Assembly (NCBI GenBank): GCA_022818135.1
Contig: JAFMSR010000012.1
Location: 8,394,070-8,458,069 of the forward strand
Length of the DNA stretch: 64,000 nucleotides
From: Saxidomus purpurata
Lineage: Eukaryota; Mollusca; Bivalvia; Venerida; Veneridae
Direction: 5' to 3'
The position numbers and the translations under genes were made by a program. The notes beneath the pieces are model-generated. The model did no database searches. It was not told the origin of the DNA and saw nothing but the letters and a program-made list of their open reading frames with translations. Each line of letters starts with the position of its first letter. Position 1 is the first letter of the stretch. Below are positions 24,748 through 38,600 of this stretch, one piece after another.

Positions 24748-25345
24748 AGAAACAAATCCTTGACCTTGACTCCATTAGCCCCAAACACAATCCAAATAAA
24801 AGTCTTTGTTTATATGTATTACACATTTAATAATTTAGCTACATTATGTCAATTGTAACTAGAGATATTGAATATATAACCGTTTTTCTAATTTCAGTCA
24901 CATCAACCTTGACATTGACCCCAGGAGCCCCAAAACACAACCCCATAAATGATCTTCTTAAATACTTACTACAAAAAAGTTGGTTACATTTTGATAACTG
25001 TAACTAAAGATATTGAATATATTACGGTTTTTCTAGTTTTTGAAACAGTGACCTTGACTCCAGGAGCCTTAAAACACAATCCAATTGAAGATATTCATAA
25101 ATACTTTCTACACACTAAGTTTTGCTGCATTATGTTCACTGTTACAAAAACATTGTGTGTGTGAAACTTTCTAGGTTAGAAAGGGGCAATAATCCAGTCA
25201 AAATACACGACAGGGTTATGTCACTTAATCTTGTAAAACTATTCCTCGATTTTATTGTTCATTTGATAGTGAACAGGTATTGCAAGTTTCAAAGTGATAG
25301 CTTTGATAGTTTGCATTTAAGTGACCTAAACGCAAAATTAAAAAA
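24748..25345 (+). repeat. Interspersed repeat, copy 2 of a pair
   Basis: Same subunits and order as 12718-13320 (TTGACCTTGAC, gccccaaaacacaacccc, ttacatt.tgtcaactgtaac, cagggttatgt, agtgacctaaacgcaaaa). It lacks the CG-rich tip of copy 1. A third, partial copy covers about 35155-35300. Confidence 0.7.
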
Positions 25346-25379
25346 AAATCAGACTAGCTAAAAATGACAAAGTCCCAAA

Positions 25380-26110
25380 ATATTAAAAATATTCCCCCCC
25401 TATGTTTGACTCAAAAACCCAATTGATATATTGAAGTACATTACCTATTTTTTTAAAAAAGGGACTGGTTCGCTTAATATGCACATTTGGCCGCGTTTGG
25501 AAGACAATAATTTCTTTTTGAAAAATTAGATAAGCTTAAAATGGGCGTCATATTTAAGGTTCTTGGTCACTGCATTTGCTCTAAATGTCCTCTATCAATA
25601 TTTGAAGTATCAACTCAATCTTTTCAATACTTCAAGTAATATTCCGGACAAACATATTACATAAAGGGAGGCAGTTAAAATGAAGTCAGATAGAGTCATG
25701 GTTCTTGGTCACTGCACTTTCTCTCAATTTACTCTATCCATGTGTGAAATATCAAATAAATCTTCAATATCGTGAAAGGTATGCTCCGAACAAGCATATT
25801 ACCGGTTTATAAAGGGAAAACAAATCAAAATTTGGGGGTAAGAGTTATGGTTCTTGGACACTTCTTCTGAATGATTTGTATCAATATGTAAAGTATCAAT
25901 ACAATCCCTTTAATACTTTTCGAGTCATGCTCCGCACAACATTTTTACATAAACTTTAAGGGGATTACTTAAAAATGGTGAAACGTTGTAGTTGTAGTTC
26001 TTAATCTCCCTCGGTGACCTCTATCAATGTATGAATGATACTCAAGACAAGAAATCTTATGGTGGACATACAAACGTATATACAAACGGACGGACAAAGC
26101 GGAGGATAAA
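25380..26110. repeat. Degenerate tandem repeat
   Basis: Units built around 'agtcatggttcttggtcact' and 'aagtatcaa..caatc.tttcaatact' recur at intervals of roughly 160-170 bp. The stretch ends near 26106 with a 'gacggacaaagcggaggat' segment like the right ends of the pearl-like elements. It is non-coding. Confidence 0.5.
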
Positions 26111-26338
26111 AACTGTTTTTAGGAGCTCCTGGGTTGTATAAACGATGTTTATGAATATGGTATAATAATATTCATATAGGAACATTTCGATAACACAATA
26201 TCTAATACTTTATCTATGTTTCTTTCTTTCCTGTAAATTAAAATGAATGTTTTCTGTTCTAAATGATTTTTAGCACAAAAGTGGACGCATCTTGTTATCA
26301 ATTTATAAGCCAATGAGTATATTTGTTTCTTTGGACAG

Positions 26339-26612
26339 GGAATAATGGGTAACTCGCCTAAAAAGACTGCTACAACATCTTTACTCCCGTGCTATTACTA
26401 CAATAAAGGATCGTGTGAGCAAGGAAAATTATGTCCTTATATACATGTGTGCAGGCGTTATGTTGAAGGAAAATGCTCTAGTTGCGACAAAACCCATGAT
26501 GTTTCCAACAAATGTATCACGTCTCAACTTAAGCGCCATGGAATAAAAGTGAGCAAAAAGGAAAAAGTCAAATATCTGGCAGATCTAAAGGCAGTTTTCT
26601 GTTCCAATAAAG
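26339..26612 (+). CDS. PARP12-like: PARP12-like exon 1: CCCH fingers 1-2
   Basis: Acceptor ctttggacag before 26339 and donor gtaagt after 26612. From the ATG at 26345 it encodes residues 1-89. Finger 1 is C16-C24-C30-H34 (C-x7-C-x5-C-x3-H) and finger 2 is C36-C44-C47-H51, a compact form. The exon ends in phase 1, matching the next exon. The frame is open for two codons before the ATG, so a further coding exon upstream cannot be excluded. Confidence 0.85.
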
Positions 26613-29600
26613 GTAAGTGGAGAAAGCCGCATATTTTTAAAGATGATTTCCGTTCCATAAAACGAACACTTTATCTTTTATGCTCATTGAAACATTTTGT
26701 AACTTACGTATGTTTTTTTAATATTGTTTTTGTTTGCGGCACAAGGTTAATTGCACTAGAGTGTCTTTTTCACATGGACTCTTAAAGTGGTACGTATGGC
26801 AGTTTAGCATACAGGGTTTTGCCTAATGTGACTATGATCATGTCACTTGTGGGGAACGAACCTGTGATTTCCGGTCCTGAGACGCTTGATTGTTGACATT
26901 ATCTTAGTTTACGTATTTCAACAACTTGCTTAATCTTCTTGTATTTGGTAGTCAATGGAAATTGACTGAATTCACAAAGTTTAACGTGAATTGTGAGGTT
27001 ACTAATGAAATTGCTGTCTAATCTCCACCACCTATCACCTGTAATCAACAGCCCCTCCTCACAACAGTCACAATTTCGATTTCATAAATGCCTTTTCCGT
27101 TATAAAGTAACACCACGTTAAATGACAGAAGTGTGACAGAAACCATCATATCTCAAACGAATGTGTCTCGTTTCAATATGGTTGCGGACAACGTGCACAG
27201 AATTATGACTGATGAAATCTCTGAAGCAATACTTTCAGTTGAAATGTACCTTATTCGAATAAAATTGAATTAGTCATGACCGACTTTATAAGCCGGGAAC
27301 GCCCTGAAAAACCGAAGCACATCGTTGCTGATGTTAACACAGATCTTTATGGAAAGGCAAACCAATATGTGATCACCGTCAATCACACGCATGTCAATAT
27401 TATTTATTTATGTATACGTGAAATATTGAATAACAGATGTAATCAAAGCGCTGAAGACACTGAATTTGTTTGTGTATTCAAAATATATGTCCTTTGTTTT
27501 GTTGTGACGGCTATTTCAGTCTATAATCTTCATTAGTGAAGGCTATACCAGTTGGTAATAAGATATGAACATAATGCAACAGTTATAAATCGTATTTTGG
27601 ATCGAATTGTCTCTGTTTCTATTCCCGGTACACATAGACAGCAGGGGTTTTCACTGTACTCAACAAAATGTTTTCGAAGTAACGATGTTCAAATGTTTTA
27701 CTGCAGTCATTGATATGTATTTTAACAAAATAGCTCATTTGATGCGTTTCAAGAAAACGAGGTCTACAGTCTAATATATGGTAAATTGCCTTCTACTTAA
27801 AACAATCACTACCTATGAAATATAACAAATCGTTTAAACATCGACATTAACGTTTTCTGCTTAAGGTGCCCACGCGTATTTCTAATACATGTAGGAACGC
27901 ATACTAGCTGGCGCCAGGTTGGCAGAATAAACATATCAGCAATAAGGAAAGTTATAATTACGTCCCTTGCCGCGCATTGAATAAAATTTATGAATGGATG
28001 GATATAATCGTAAAAAGAGAATGTGTATACATGCGCGTAAATATTCCTGGCTGTTCAAAATATTTCATTCTTTAAAATGACGATCAGGGTTAGACATTTT
28101 GTTGTCACAGAAACTCCGAAACATATGTTTTCTTTCCGCACAAGGTTTAAGAAATGACCGGCGGGTTAAGAAATCGGAACTATTTCTATAGGGTGTATAT
28201 TTATAGTTAATCGTCCCTTATTTTTATGCATCATTGTAAAATGAAATACATCCGCGGTTCTTTTTCGAAAACAGTTTACTTTCGTTATATTTACAAAATT
28301 TAGCTGATGCTGCATGACTTTATAACATTATATATTTAAACAATACAACTTTCATGTCTGCAATGGCCAAATGGTTTCAAATGAAGAATCCTAATCTGGG
28401 ATTATATGCTGACTGACGTGCCGGAGCTACTTTCAGATTTGGTACTTATGGAGTAGGCTTCGGAAAACGGTATGTAAATTTGTTTACTTCACAAACAAAT
28501 AAAAAGGCACACTATCTTGTTTTCAGGAAAGTATACACTTTTAAGAATTCGCACTACAATTAATTTTGTTTTGACAGAAATTGAAGGCCAGCCATCTTTA
28601 GTCCCATGTTATTACTACAATACGGGAGCCTGTCCAAAAGGAAAGATGTGCCAATATTTACATATTTGCAGAAGGGGTCTAGTAAGCAAATGCGGAAAGA
28701 ATTGCGACAGAAACCATGATATATCAAACGAATGTGTCTCGTTTCAATGTGATCGCCTTGGATTAAATACGGACAACGTGCACAAAATTATGACTGATAT
28801 GAAGGCAGCTGTATCTGATAACCTAGGTAAGTGCATCAAAACTTTCCAAACCTTCAAAATACTACGAATATACATTATGTATACATGTACTTTTGTCGGC
28901 TCTTCCAAATATCAGACAAAGACGATAATTGCCGTTTTTAAATATATATACTGACCTAACATGAAAACTTCACATAATAATAATGGGATTTACTATGCCC
29001 GAGAAAGAAACACCAATACCTCACAATACAGGAGGCGGAATTCAATAAAGGTAATTTAAGAATTTGAATCTTTGGAGTCTCAATTCTCGCTTGTGTATTG
29101 TGTTTTCATAAAACATTGTTGAGATTTCTAGTCTTGACATTAGTTTCTCTCAAGTGACAGCAAAAAGAATATTTTGTCTTGACAACAAATTTTGTTTTTG
29201 ATAAACTGTCTGTTTTCACTATATGAGTTATCTCCTTTTTATGCATGCTAAATGACTTCAACTTTTAGGCCTATTATCGCCTTTGTTATTTGTCTTGTTT
29301 TATAGAGTCAGAGTGAAATACATTGATTTAATATTGTGCTAAATATTTGTACAATAAAAGTGTAAAGTTTTCATTTTGATTGAGTATAGTTAAGAGGTCA
29401 TATGAAACAGTTTTGGAAAAAATATGAAAATAGCATACGGAATCGTAAACATCACTAGACTAAGATAGTTTTTTCATTGACTACCTTCACACGCTCACAC
29501 TCCTAATTAGTTTGGCATCCGGCATTACTAAGGAACCAGTATTGATAAGGGATAAGTCGTTTTCATAAAAATGATTTAACTTAGCGTGCATTTTCTTTCT

Positions 29601-32600
29601 TCAAATTTGATTATACTTAACGCTATTCTTGATATTGGTTTTATAAAAGCAAAACTTTTTAGGTAAGAGTACAACTTCAAAGACATCTGTTTAGAAACAG
29701 ACAAAAATTGATTGTCCCTTCAACACCAAATCAGCTAAAAGCATTCCATATAAATGCGGCACTACAGGGCCGCGTCAGTGAATAGAATTTAAACAGAATA
29801 TATGTTATATTTTAAACAAAATGTGCTTTATCATGGCACATGTCTGCTGCATGTAGGTAACGTGTACTTTATGCCCTAGAGTTCATTGTGATATTCAACG
29901 ATGAGCTTTATGCGGCGCGCTTTATAAGGCGCCACGCTGCTTCTCTAAGGAGTTCGATTGACGGCAGTGTCAAAACAGAACAAAAGTTTGAAAAATTTAA
30001 AAATGAATCCAAGCCGTTTAGAAAAAGACAGGGTATATATATTAAAACAGAATAATTATTGCTGACGTGACTTAAGTTCGAGATTTTCAACGGCTACTGT
30101 AAACAATGCACACACACTTTAGAAAAGTAATTAATATTTACAAACATTATAACTTTGTTGATGTATAATATTGGATAACATATGTAACAGACCTTATTTT
30201 CAGGAAGTTTGAGAATGCATACTAGAATTCATTTTGCAGGAGTAGAAGGACAACCATCGTTAATGCCATGTTATTACTACAATACGAGAGTGTGTCCGAA
30301 AGGAAAGATGTGCCCATATTTACATATGTGCAGAAGGGGTTTAGTTAGCAAATGCGGAAGGAATTGTGACAGAAACCATGTTATCTCAAACGAATTTGTC
30401 TCGTTTCAATGTGATCGCCTTGGAATAGATACAGACAACGTGCACTCTATAATGTCTGCTATGTATGAAGCTGTATCTGATAACTTGGGTAAGTGCAGCA
30501 AAGATATATTTGTTACGTTAAAAAAAATCCGATTTGTAATTTTTTTCTTAAGCCTAGATCCTTTGCGAAAAAATGTTTTTTTTTATGATATAAGCTTCTG
30601 ATAAAATCTGAACTATAGCATTTCAAATTTTCAAATGAGTTACTGAAAAAAAAATGTGTTTGTTCAAATTATGACTCTGGATCTAAATTGACCACACCCT
30701 TGGGATAATATATATGTAAATATAAAAAAATTTAAAAAGAAGGCACATATCATAGATATTTTGTATGTAGCATTGTCAAGTAATTCTCTCTCAAGCTTTT
30801 TTACATGATGCCCATGGGTTCACTTGTCTTACATAGAGTTATATAGGTAAATCATTGAAAAATCTTCTTGTCTGAAACCGTTAAGCCCAGAGCTGTGATA
30901 TATTGGTGTATAGCATTGTCTATTTCTCAATGTGTTTCAAATCCCTATGCGTCAAAATAGGCCTCGCCTTGGGGTCACTTGATTTGCATAGGGTTATATA
31001 TGGAAATTTTCAAAATTCTTCTCGTCTGCAACCATTTTAACCAAAACTTAGATATTTGGTATGAAGCATTGTCTTAGTGCTTTTTACTAAATTTGTTCAA
31101 AGTATGCCCCTGAAGGCGAAATTGACTCCGCGCTTGAGGTTTTATATATGTAAATATATGAAACTTTAAAACCCTCGCAAGGCTAAGATCTTGAATATTT
31201 TGTTAATCGCATTACCAAGTGGTCCTCAGCTAAGTTTTTTTTCAAAGTATGCCCCTGGAGTTAAAAATGACCACGCCCAGGGTGTCACATGTTCTACAAA
31301 GACTATAAAAGAAAAACTGTAAAGCATATCTTATTGTAAAGGACTGACCCAATTTTAAAAGTATTATACTTCTCGAACGTTTATAATATCCACTGCAGCA
31401 TTACATGTTGTTTTGTCATTTGTACTACTCCGAACGTTTATACCTTACATGTTGTTTTGTCATTTGTACTACTCCGAACGTTTATAAATACCTTACATGT
31501 TGTTTTGTCATTTGTACTACTCCGAACGTTTATACCTTACATGTTGTTTTGTCATTTGTACTACTCCGAACGTTTATACCTTACATGTTGTTTTGTCATT
31601 TGTACTACTCCGAACGTTTATAGTATCCACTGCAGCCTTACGTGTTGTTTTGTCATTTAATCAACTTGCTTATTCTTTCACATCTGCTTCAAAGTTCCTT
31701 TTTCAATGTTTTACAATGCTTCGTTATTGTATTTTGAAAATCATTCATCTGTTTATATTTTTCTGATTATACCAGCATGTAGGACTATTTTGGTAATAGT
31801 AACATCTGTCAGTTGTTTCATTTACTTCAGTTTCACAATAAATTCAAGCATATTTACCTCTAATGGAACAAGAGGGCCAAGATGGCCCTATATCGCTCAC
31901 CTTGGTACAAGTCCACTTGCCTAGTGGAAGATCACTAGATAATGTTATATACCAAATAGGTTTTCCTATATACGCCATTGTAAAACAAGTGACCCCCCCC
32001 CCACGGGCAAGGTCAATTTTGACCCCAGGGGCATAATTTGAACAAACTTTGAAGAGGTCTACTAGGCAATGCTACATGCCAAATATCTAAGCTCTAGGCC
32101 TTGTGGTTTCAGAGAAAAAGATTTTTAAACTTTTTCCTATATAAACCTATGTTAAACTAAGTGACCCCCTGTAAGGGGTCAATTTTGACCAGGGGGTAAT
32201 AATTTTAACAATCTTGGTAGAGGTCCACTAGCCAATGCTACATGCCAAATATCTAAGCTCTAGGCCTTGTGGTTTCAGAGAAGAAGATTTTTAAAGTTTT
32301 TCCTATATATGCCTATGCAAAACTAAGTGACCCCCCGTGCGGGGTCAATTTTGATCCGGGGGTCATAATTTGAACAATCTTGGTGGAGGTCCACTAGCCA
32401 ATGCTACATGCTAAATATCTAAGCTCAAGGCCTTGTGGTTTCAGAGAAGAAGATTTTTAAAGTTTTTCCTATATAAGCCTATGCAAAACTAAGTGACCAC
32501 CCCCGCGGGGTCAATTTTGACCCGGGGGTCATAATTTGAACAATCTTGGTGGAGGTCCACTAGCCAATGCTACATGCTAAATATCTAAGCTCAAGGCCTT

Positions 32601-35600
32601 GTGGTTTCAGAGAAGAAGATTTTTAAAGTTTTTCCTATATATGCCTATGCAAAAACTAAGGGCCCACCCGCGCGGGGTCAATTTTGACCCGGGGGTCATA
32701 ATTTGAACAATCTTGGTAGAGGTCCACTAGACTAGACAATGCTACATGCCAAATATCTAAGCTCTAGGCCTTGTGGTTTCAGAGGAGAAGATTTTTAAAG
32801 ATTTTCCTATTTGTTGCCATAGCAACCAGAGTTCTGCATGGAATGGAATTCTTTGAACAATTTTGGTAGAGCTTCATGCAAGGAACATTCCTGCATAGTT
32901 TTATCAACATTGGCCTAGAGGTTTCAGAGGAGATGTCATTTGAATCAAAATGTTGACGGACGACGGACGGACGACGGACAATCATCGATCAGAAAAGCTC
33001 ACCCTGGCGTAGCCAGGTGAGCTAATAAAAGTGATAATACACGTGTTCTACCTAAAATTAGGGAAAGGAATTGACCGATTGTAATAACTCTTCATTTCTC
33101 TTGCGCAAACGAATTGCGGAATGTTTAAAACATCAAAGGGATTACCCGTCGATTTTATATTTCACAGCAATTTTCATTTCCGTTCATTAAGAGCTATTTC
33201 CAATAAACAAGTATGAAAATATTACCATAAAACTGTTACTTTCTCCAGCTCAAAACCTTGCGATTTTGTGAAAAGGAAATTGTTCAAACAAAAACGAAGA
33301 CAATAACATAAAAAAGATCAACAATAAACACAAATAAAAGAAGCGAAACAAAACAAAAACATAAACCCTTAAAAAAGACGGAGTTGGATTTTAAAATTCA
33401 AAGAATGGTTATGGAGGCAGGGAAAACATAAAAGGCCCATTACTAACACCAATCGAATTTTCTTTTAAATCTGGAATCGTAATGGGCGTTTTGTCAGAAG
33501 GAAAAATATGACATACTGCATTGAATGTGACCATATTGTATTGAAAATTTAAGTTTATTAAAATAATTAATCAATTATAATTTGACTTTTCAAAAACGAA
33601 AGTAGGTTTTCCCTTTTTCAAATATCTTTGTAATTTTCCAGAAATCTCCCAGAGAGAGGCTGTAAATAGGTTGTACATAAATAAGCATGCCTATTTTGAA
33701 TTATAATTGAAGAACTTTAATTCCAATGATGTGCAAAGTATATTTTTGACTGTTTACAACATTCAATAAAGCGAAAGTAGGACAAAAAGACCATCCAGGT
33801 CAATCTAAGGATACACTAACATTCACTCGTTTTTCTGCAGCAGTATTTCAAACAGGGAATTACTCCACGGCTATTGTAAAGTTTCAAACTGTATTTCCTT
33901 GTTACAATTCCAGATTTAAAAGAAAATGCGATTTGGTGTTAGTAATGGGCCTTTAATTTTTAAGTGCTACAAACGAAGAAAGTGTGCACTGTTGTATTAG
34001 TAATTTGACCGTCGTGTCAAATATTTCGAAATGGATAGAGTACTGTTTGCGAGAATATTATTATAACAAGTTAACGGTACTCGATCTATGTTTTTCATTG
34101 TGAAATAGACCGAGAAGATGATACATTTCCTAATTGTCATAATGTAAGAGTTCATACTTTTGTTCTCATAGGAAGAGGTGAATCTGCCGTATGTCATTTT
34201 TACATCGCCTACGGCAGTTGTAGTTGGGGCTCTTCCTGTTGTAATGTTCATTCCGACCTGCCCTATCAGTGGAGATGGACGTTTTTATCTGACAAGACGT
34301 GGCACACTGTTTCAATTGCAGACAACCTAAGGATGGAAGAAACATACTGTGACCCAGCAAATGAAGATTTCACATTAAATATTGGACAAGGGTAAGATTT
34401 AAAGCTATAATACTCCTCAAAATGATTAGAAAAAAAAGTAAGGTCAATAACAGTTCTTAAAAAATGAATAATGTTTAGAAATTTGATAGAAAATAAGTTA
34501 CGCTCAACCATTTCTCTCATTAATATATTAAAACACAAATTTATCATATCAAACTGATGGAAAATCATTTTATCACCCGGCGGGTCAAAAATGATTTTGT
34601 CATCAATTATGTTCAATAGGAATAAAACTGTGTTATATATTTATGTTAGTTCGCTATGACTTTCGCAATGCCTGCATTTTTAATGGTACTTAACCATTGG
34701 TGAATGTATTACATTAAATTGCGATTATCATACTGAAGGGTATTATCACTTTAATACACTGGATATATGAGGATTCTGTAAAAATATCCTGTCGTTTGGT
34801 ATCGATTTCTAAAGTACATGGTTTTATTCAAACTAATTTTCATCTGAACCTTCGAAGCATTTCGCTTTACAGAGGCATACATTTATACTTTTAAGCAACT
34901 CTTGAACAGTTACTTGGAAGTTTTCGTTTTGTATCTCTGTTTGAGGCACTGTTACATCACGTAATACTTCTGAACTTGTATTTCTTTCAAGATAGCATTT
35001 CATAGCTTTAAAAATTATAAGAAGTAGCATTGTTAGGGCCTAGGAGCAAAGAATTAAAAAAAATGTACGTTGTCTGTAAAACAATTATGACAGTGAGTTA
35101 TAGCTTTGCCAAATATATGTATAATGTATATCTTTGATAAGCATTTGACTGGACGCTTCCTCTAAAAATACTTTGTTGAGTCATAATCTCACAAAATGAC
35201 AGGGTTATGTAACTTTTTCATTCATTATATTGTACGATTGAGAGTGAACATGTAAGTGACCTTAACGCAAAACTTGAAAAGTCTGACTAGCTAGGAATAA
35301 TAAAATACCCCCGCGACAATGTATGACTCAAACACCCACTTGATAGTTGAAGTACATTGCATGTATCCATTAACTGTTCTCCCGGTATAAATAAGTTTTC
35401 TGAAACGTGTTCTCTTAAAATGTTCAGGTGTGTTCCATACATTTTGTGGATGGACGACAGACTAAGAAAAACTGAACTTCATCTTGACATAAAGGATCCA
35501 AACTTTGAAATTAGGCCCAACGCCAATGCAGACTTAGATTTGTGACTTTTTCCCAATGCAATAGGAGAATAATGAAACAATTAGAGTTAACCCTATAGCT

Positions 35601-38600
35601 AAAATGTAAAGATTTTAACGACCAGTGTATTGCAGGTTGTTGCACACAGAATCCTGAACTGTGTAATAATTCGATAAGTGTACGCAGACAATTGACTTAG
35701 TTGCATTTGATCACTGCTATTCAAATAGTATTCCAAAATCCAGTGCAGACAACATATAAAATGATACTGAAATTTTACTGCACGGTTTTACACAGGACTT
35801 ATCATTTCTGTCTTCATGACACTGATTTCCACTCTCTACTTTTGGAACAAAATTGCCATATAAATTGAATGTGAAGGACTAGTTTCTGACTTCAGTTGAT
35901 ACTTACATTGTCGCCGGCTGTCAGAACCTGCATGAACACTTTTTTTCTCATGTGATACTTCATTTCCTTTTCCGACCTATGTCTTACTTTCATGAGCTCT
36001 TTCTTTCTCACTCAATTCTATATTTCCGTTTTCCATCTCTTTACATTTTCTACTCTCCAACTCTTTTCCTAATTTTCTTTCAGACATGTATTCTGCTATG
36101 CTAAATATATGTCTTCATTTACTTTCTTATATTAGGAGAGTATATAGTATATTAGACACTGTTTTTAATGTCTCTCTGGTTTAACTGTGTTGTTTTCAAT
36201 CTAAACTTCACATCTGAAAGGAATATCCACATTTAATATTCAACTCACAGCACATTAACATCTAACTTTTAACTATAAAGTGTCTTATTTAGTACGTGTA
36301 CATAGAATTTGTACATACAGTCATAAATAGAAGACTGAAGCCTCAATAAAAAACGAAAAGAATATATCTATAACTAGTATTGAAATAAATACACTTTATT
36401 CATTACATCTCAATTCCAGATAGAAAAAAATCCATGCGTGATTTGAACCCGTGGACTACAAAGCTTCGAGTTCTGTAGTCCAACACTCTAACAACTGGAC
36501 TAAGCGCTATTAAACGTCCGTAGGGAGCCTTTCAAAAGTAACCTATAATTTATCGATCGAATTTACGCGACTGAGATCTGTCACTGTATGGTATAAACGC
36601 GATGCTATTTTGATGTTAATATATTTGTAAAATCTTGAAAAGATTTTACAAATGTCTGTAACTTCAACTGCAACTTCAATAAAATATCTCTCTGTTGCAG
36701 TATGTGAAAACAAACATGTGATGATAAAGATGGATATGTGAAAAAAAAAATCTTATATTACATGTGATGATAAAGATGGATATGTGAAAAAAAAAATCTT
36801 ATATTACATGTGATGATAAAAATTTAATATATATGCATTGACAATCTTTTCTAAGAAAAAATATGAATATTCAAATGATTATGCACGATGACATGTCAGG
36901 GAAAAAATTTACGATAATAAAGAGTATTTATCAATATCAAACATTCGCTCCAAGACAATACTACAGATAACAAAATTTATTTATGTCACTTTAGGTCAGG
37001 TCTTTAAAGTGTATTCTGACTTGGCACTATTGTATTAGAAATTTATATCACGGTAATCTTTGTCTGTTATTAATAAGCTTTGTGCAGTTGCAGTTTATAG
37101 GCCAGGGAAGGGTTCTGACCAGAGGCAAACATTACATATCCTAGAAAATATATTACACAATCATAGACTAATGTTGAGGTCAATATATAGTTTTTCAAAG
37201 TGATATTGACCGTATACCTGGGGAAAAGTAGTGAAAATATGCGAAAATAAAACAGAAATGACGCCTTGAAATCCGAGTAGGTCTATACTTTATTTTCTAG
37301 GTCTACGCATACATTGCGGACCCGGCATGTCACCGCTATCGGTAAATCAGGATAGAGTATTTATGATAATATACGATAAACCAATTAATACTTCTGAGAA
37401 GCGGTGACCTGGTCATTGAATTGTCAATTTCATGGATTACTGGTTCGATCACAAGTCCAGGCATTAGCTCTTTGATGATTGAAAACCCTGTTTAACCCAT
37501 ATAGGAAAGCAGCCATCGACTGGCGGAGGTTTGATCCTATAGCACTAATACCACGTAAATTCGTTTATTTTTATATCATGGTTTTGCTATCAATCTTTTA
37601 TTCAACTTTAAGTCTAAGATGCTGTTTTTTCTTTTGATTAGAATTGTTGTTCACGTCAATCTAGAGTCTATGAAAGGCATGGATGAAATATGTTACGAAT
37701 ACGAGGTTCAACGTTTGTCAACGTCGTCTTCAGTTCAGTGTGACAACAAACCACTGACCACAGTTTGGAAATGGTTCTGGAAAGATAGAGATGGGCGAAT
37801 TAAAGAATATGGCAATGATGTAAATATTGTTTAGTTTATGTTTCTAGTATACACTTAGTGATTTTATAAGATTCATCAATGTCTACCACTTGTTTCCATT
37901 TTAAAATAATGCACATTCTTATTTAATTATTTAGCCTGAAGAAAACAAACAAACATTTAAAGTGATGTGCACCACCGAGGCATAATTTTGTGTAAGGTAC
38001 AGTCCGGAAAAGTGTGTAGTCGGCATTATACAAACTCCTTTTAACCCCTCCCCAACGGCACGTGCTTCGGATAACTTACAGTTCCAAAGCGGCAACGGCA
38101 ACCTTATATTCAAGCTGTTATACTAGAATATGTAGTTTGGTCAGTGCTTTGTACAGTTTTTTATATTATATATGAGTTGTCCATTACCTTTGCAGTTTGC
38201 AAAGGCTTTGCCTTTATATAGATTAGAGTACCATGTCTGCTGCCTTTTTTCATACTTGGACGGTTCATTCTTCTGTAAATGTGTTTGGTTGTTGATGTTA
38301 GTGCTGTGTTTGATAGTGTTTAAGGATAAACTTTTATCTTTTAGAAAGGTACGAATGGAAAACATGCGGATATCACAAGTACTGGCATTGAACAAAAATA
38401 TATCAATAACCCGGATGGCCGGTGTTCTTTCACAACGAGTGATTTCGTTTATGCTATTGACTTTAAGAAGATGGAACAACGCAATACAGAAACAAGTATT
38501 GGCACTTCACGGAAAATATATCGCAGACCTTCTTTTCTTAGCAGCTGTGATGTGAAAAATCAGAAAACACAGTATGTCTTCAAAACCTTACTAAAACGCT

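Larger units (their letters stand above)
34392..37641. other. PARP12-like intron 4 contents
   Basis: AT-rich. It holds a partial copy of the 24.7-kb repeat (35155-35300), a tRNA-like unit (36433-36510) and a 46-bp tandem repeat (36714-36828). Open frames at 35030-34833 (minus) and 35357-35545 (plus) have no known motif. Splicing exon 4 straight to exon 5 is phase-perfect and restores the family sequence. Confidence 0.4.

Noticed and set aside
27276..27536. 86-codon frame next to the zinc-finger relic
   Set aside because: No recognised motif, no convincing acceptor or donor, and it is not needed for the PARP12-like frame.
31405..31766. Three overlapping hydrophobic frames
   Set aside because: Artefacts of the 44-bp tandem repeat, which opens all three frames.
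34833..35030. 65-codon minus-strand frame
   Set aside because: Short, antisense within a PARP12-like intron, no motif recognised.
35357..35545. Possible extra PARP12-like exon in intron 4
   Set aside because: Exons 4 and 5 join in perfect phase and restore the expected domain sequence without it; the peptide has no known motif and would sit in the wrong place.
38141..38555. Overlapping 112- and 127-codon frames on opposite strands
   Set aside because: They are shadows of PARP12-like exon 6 and its flanks; the true exon frame carries the WWE motif.
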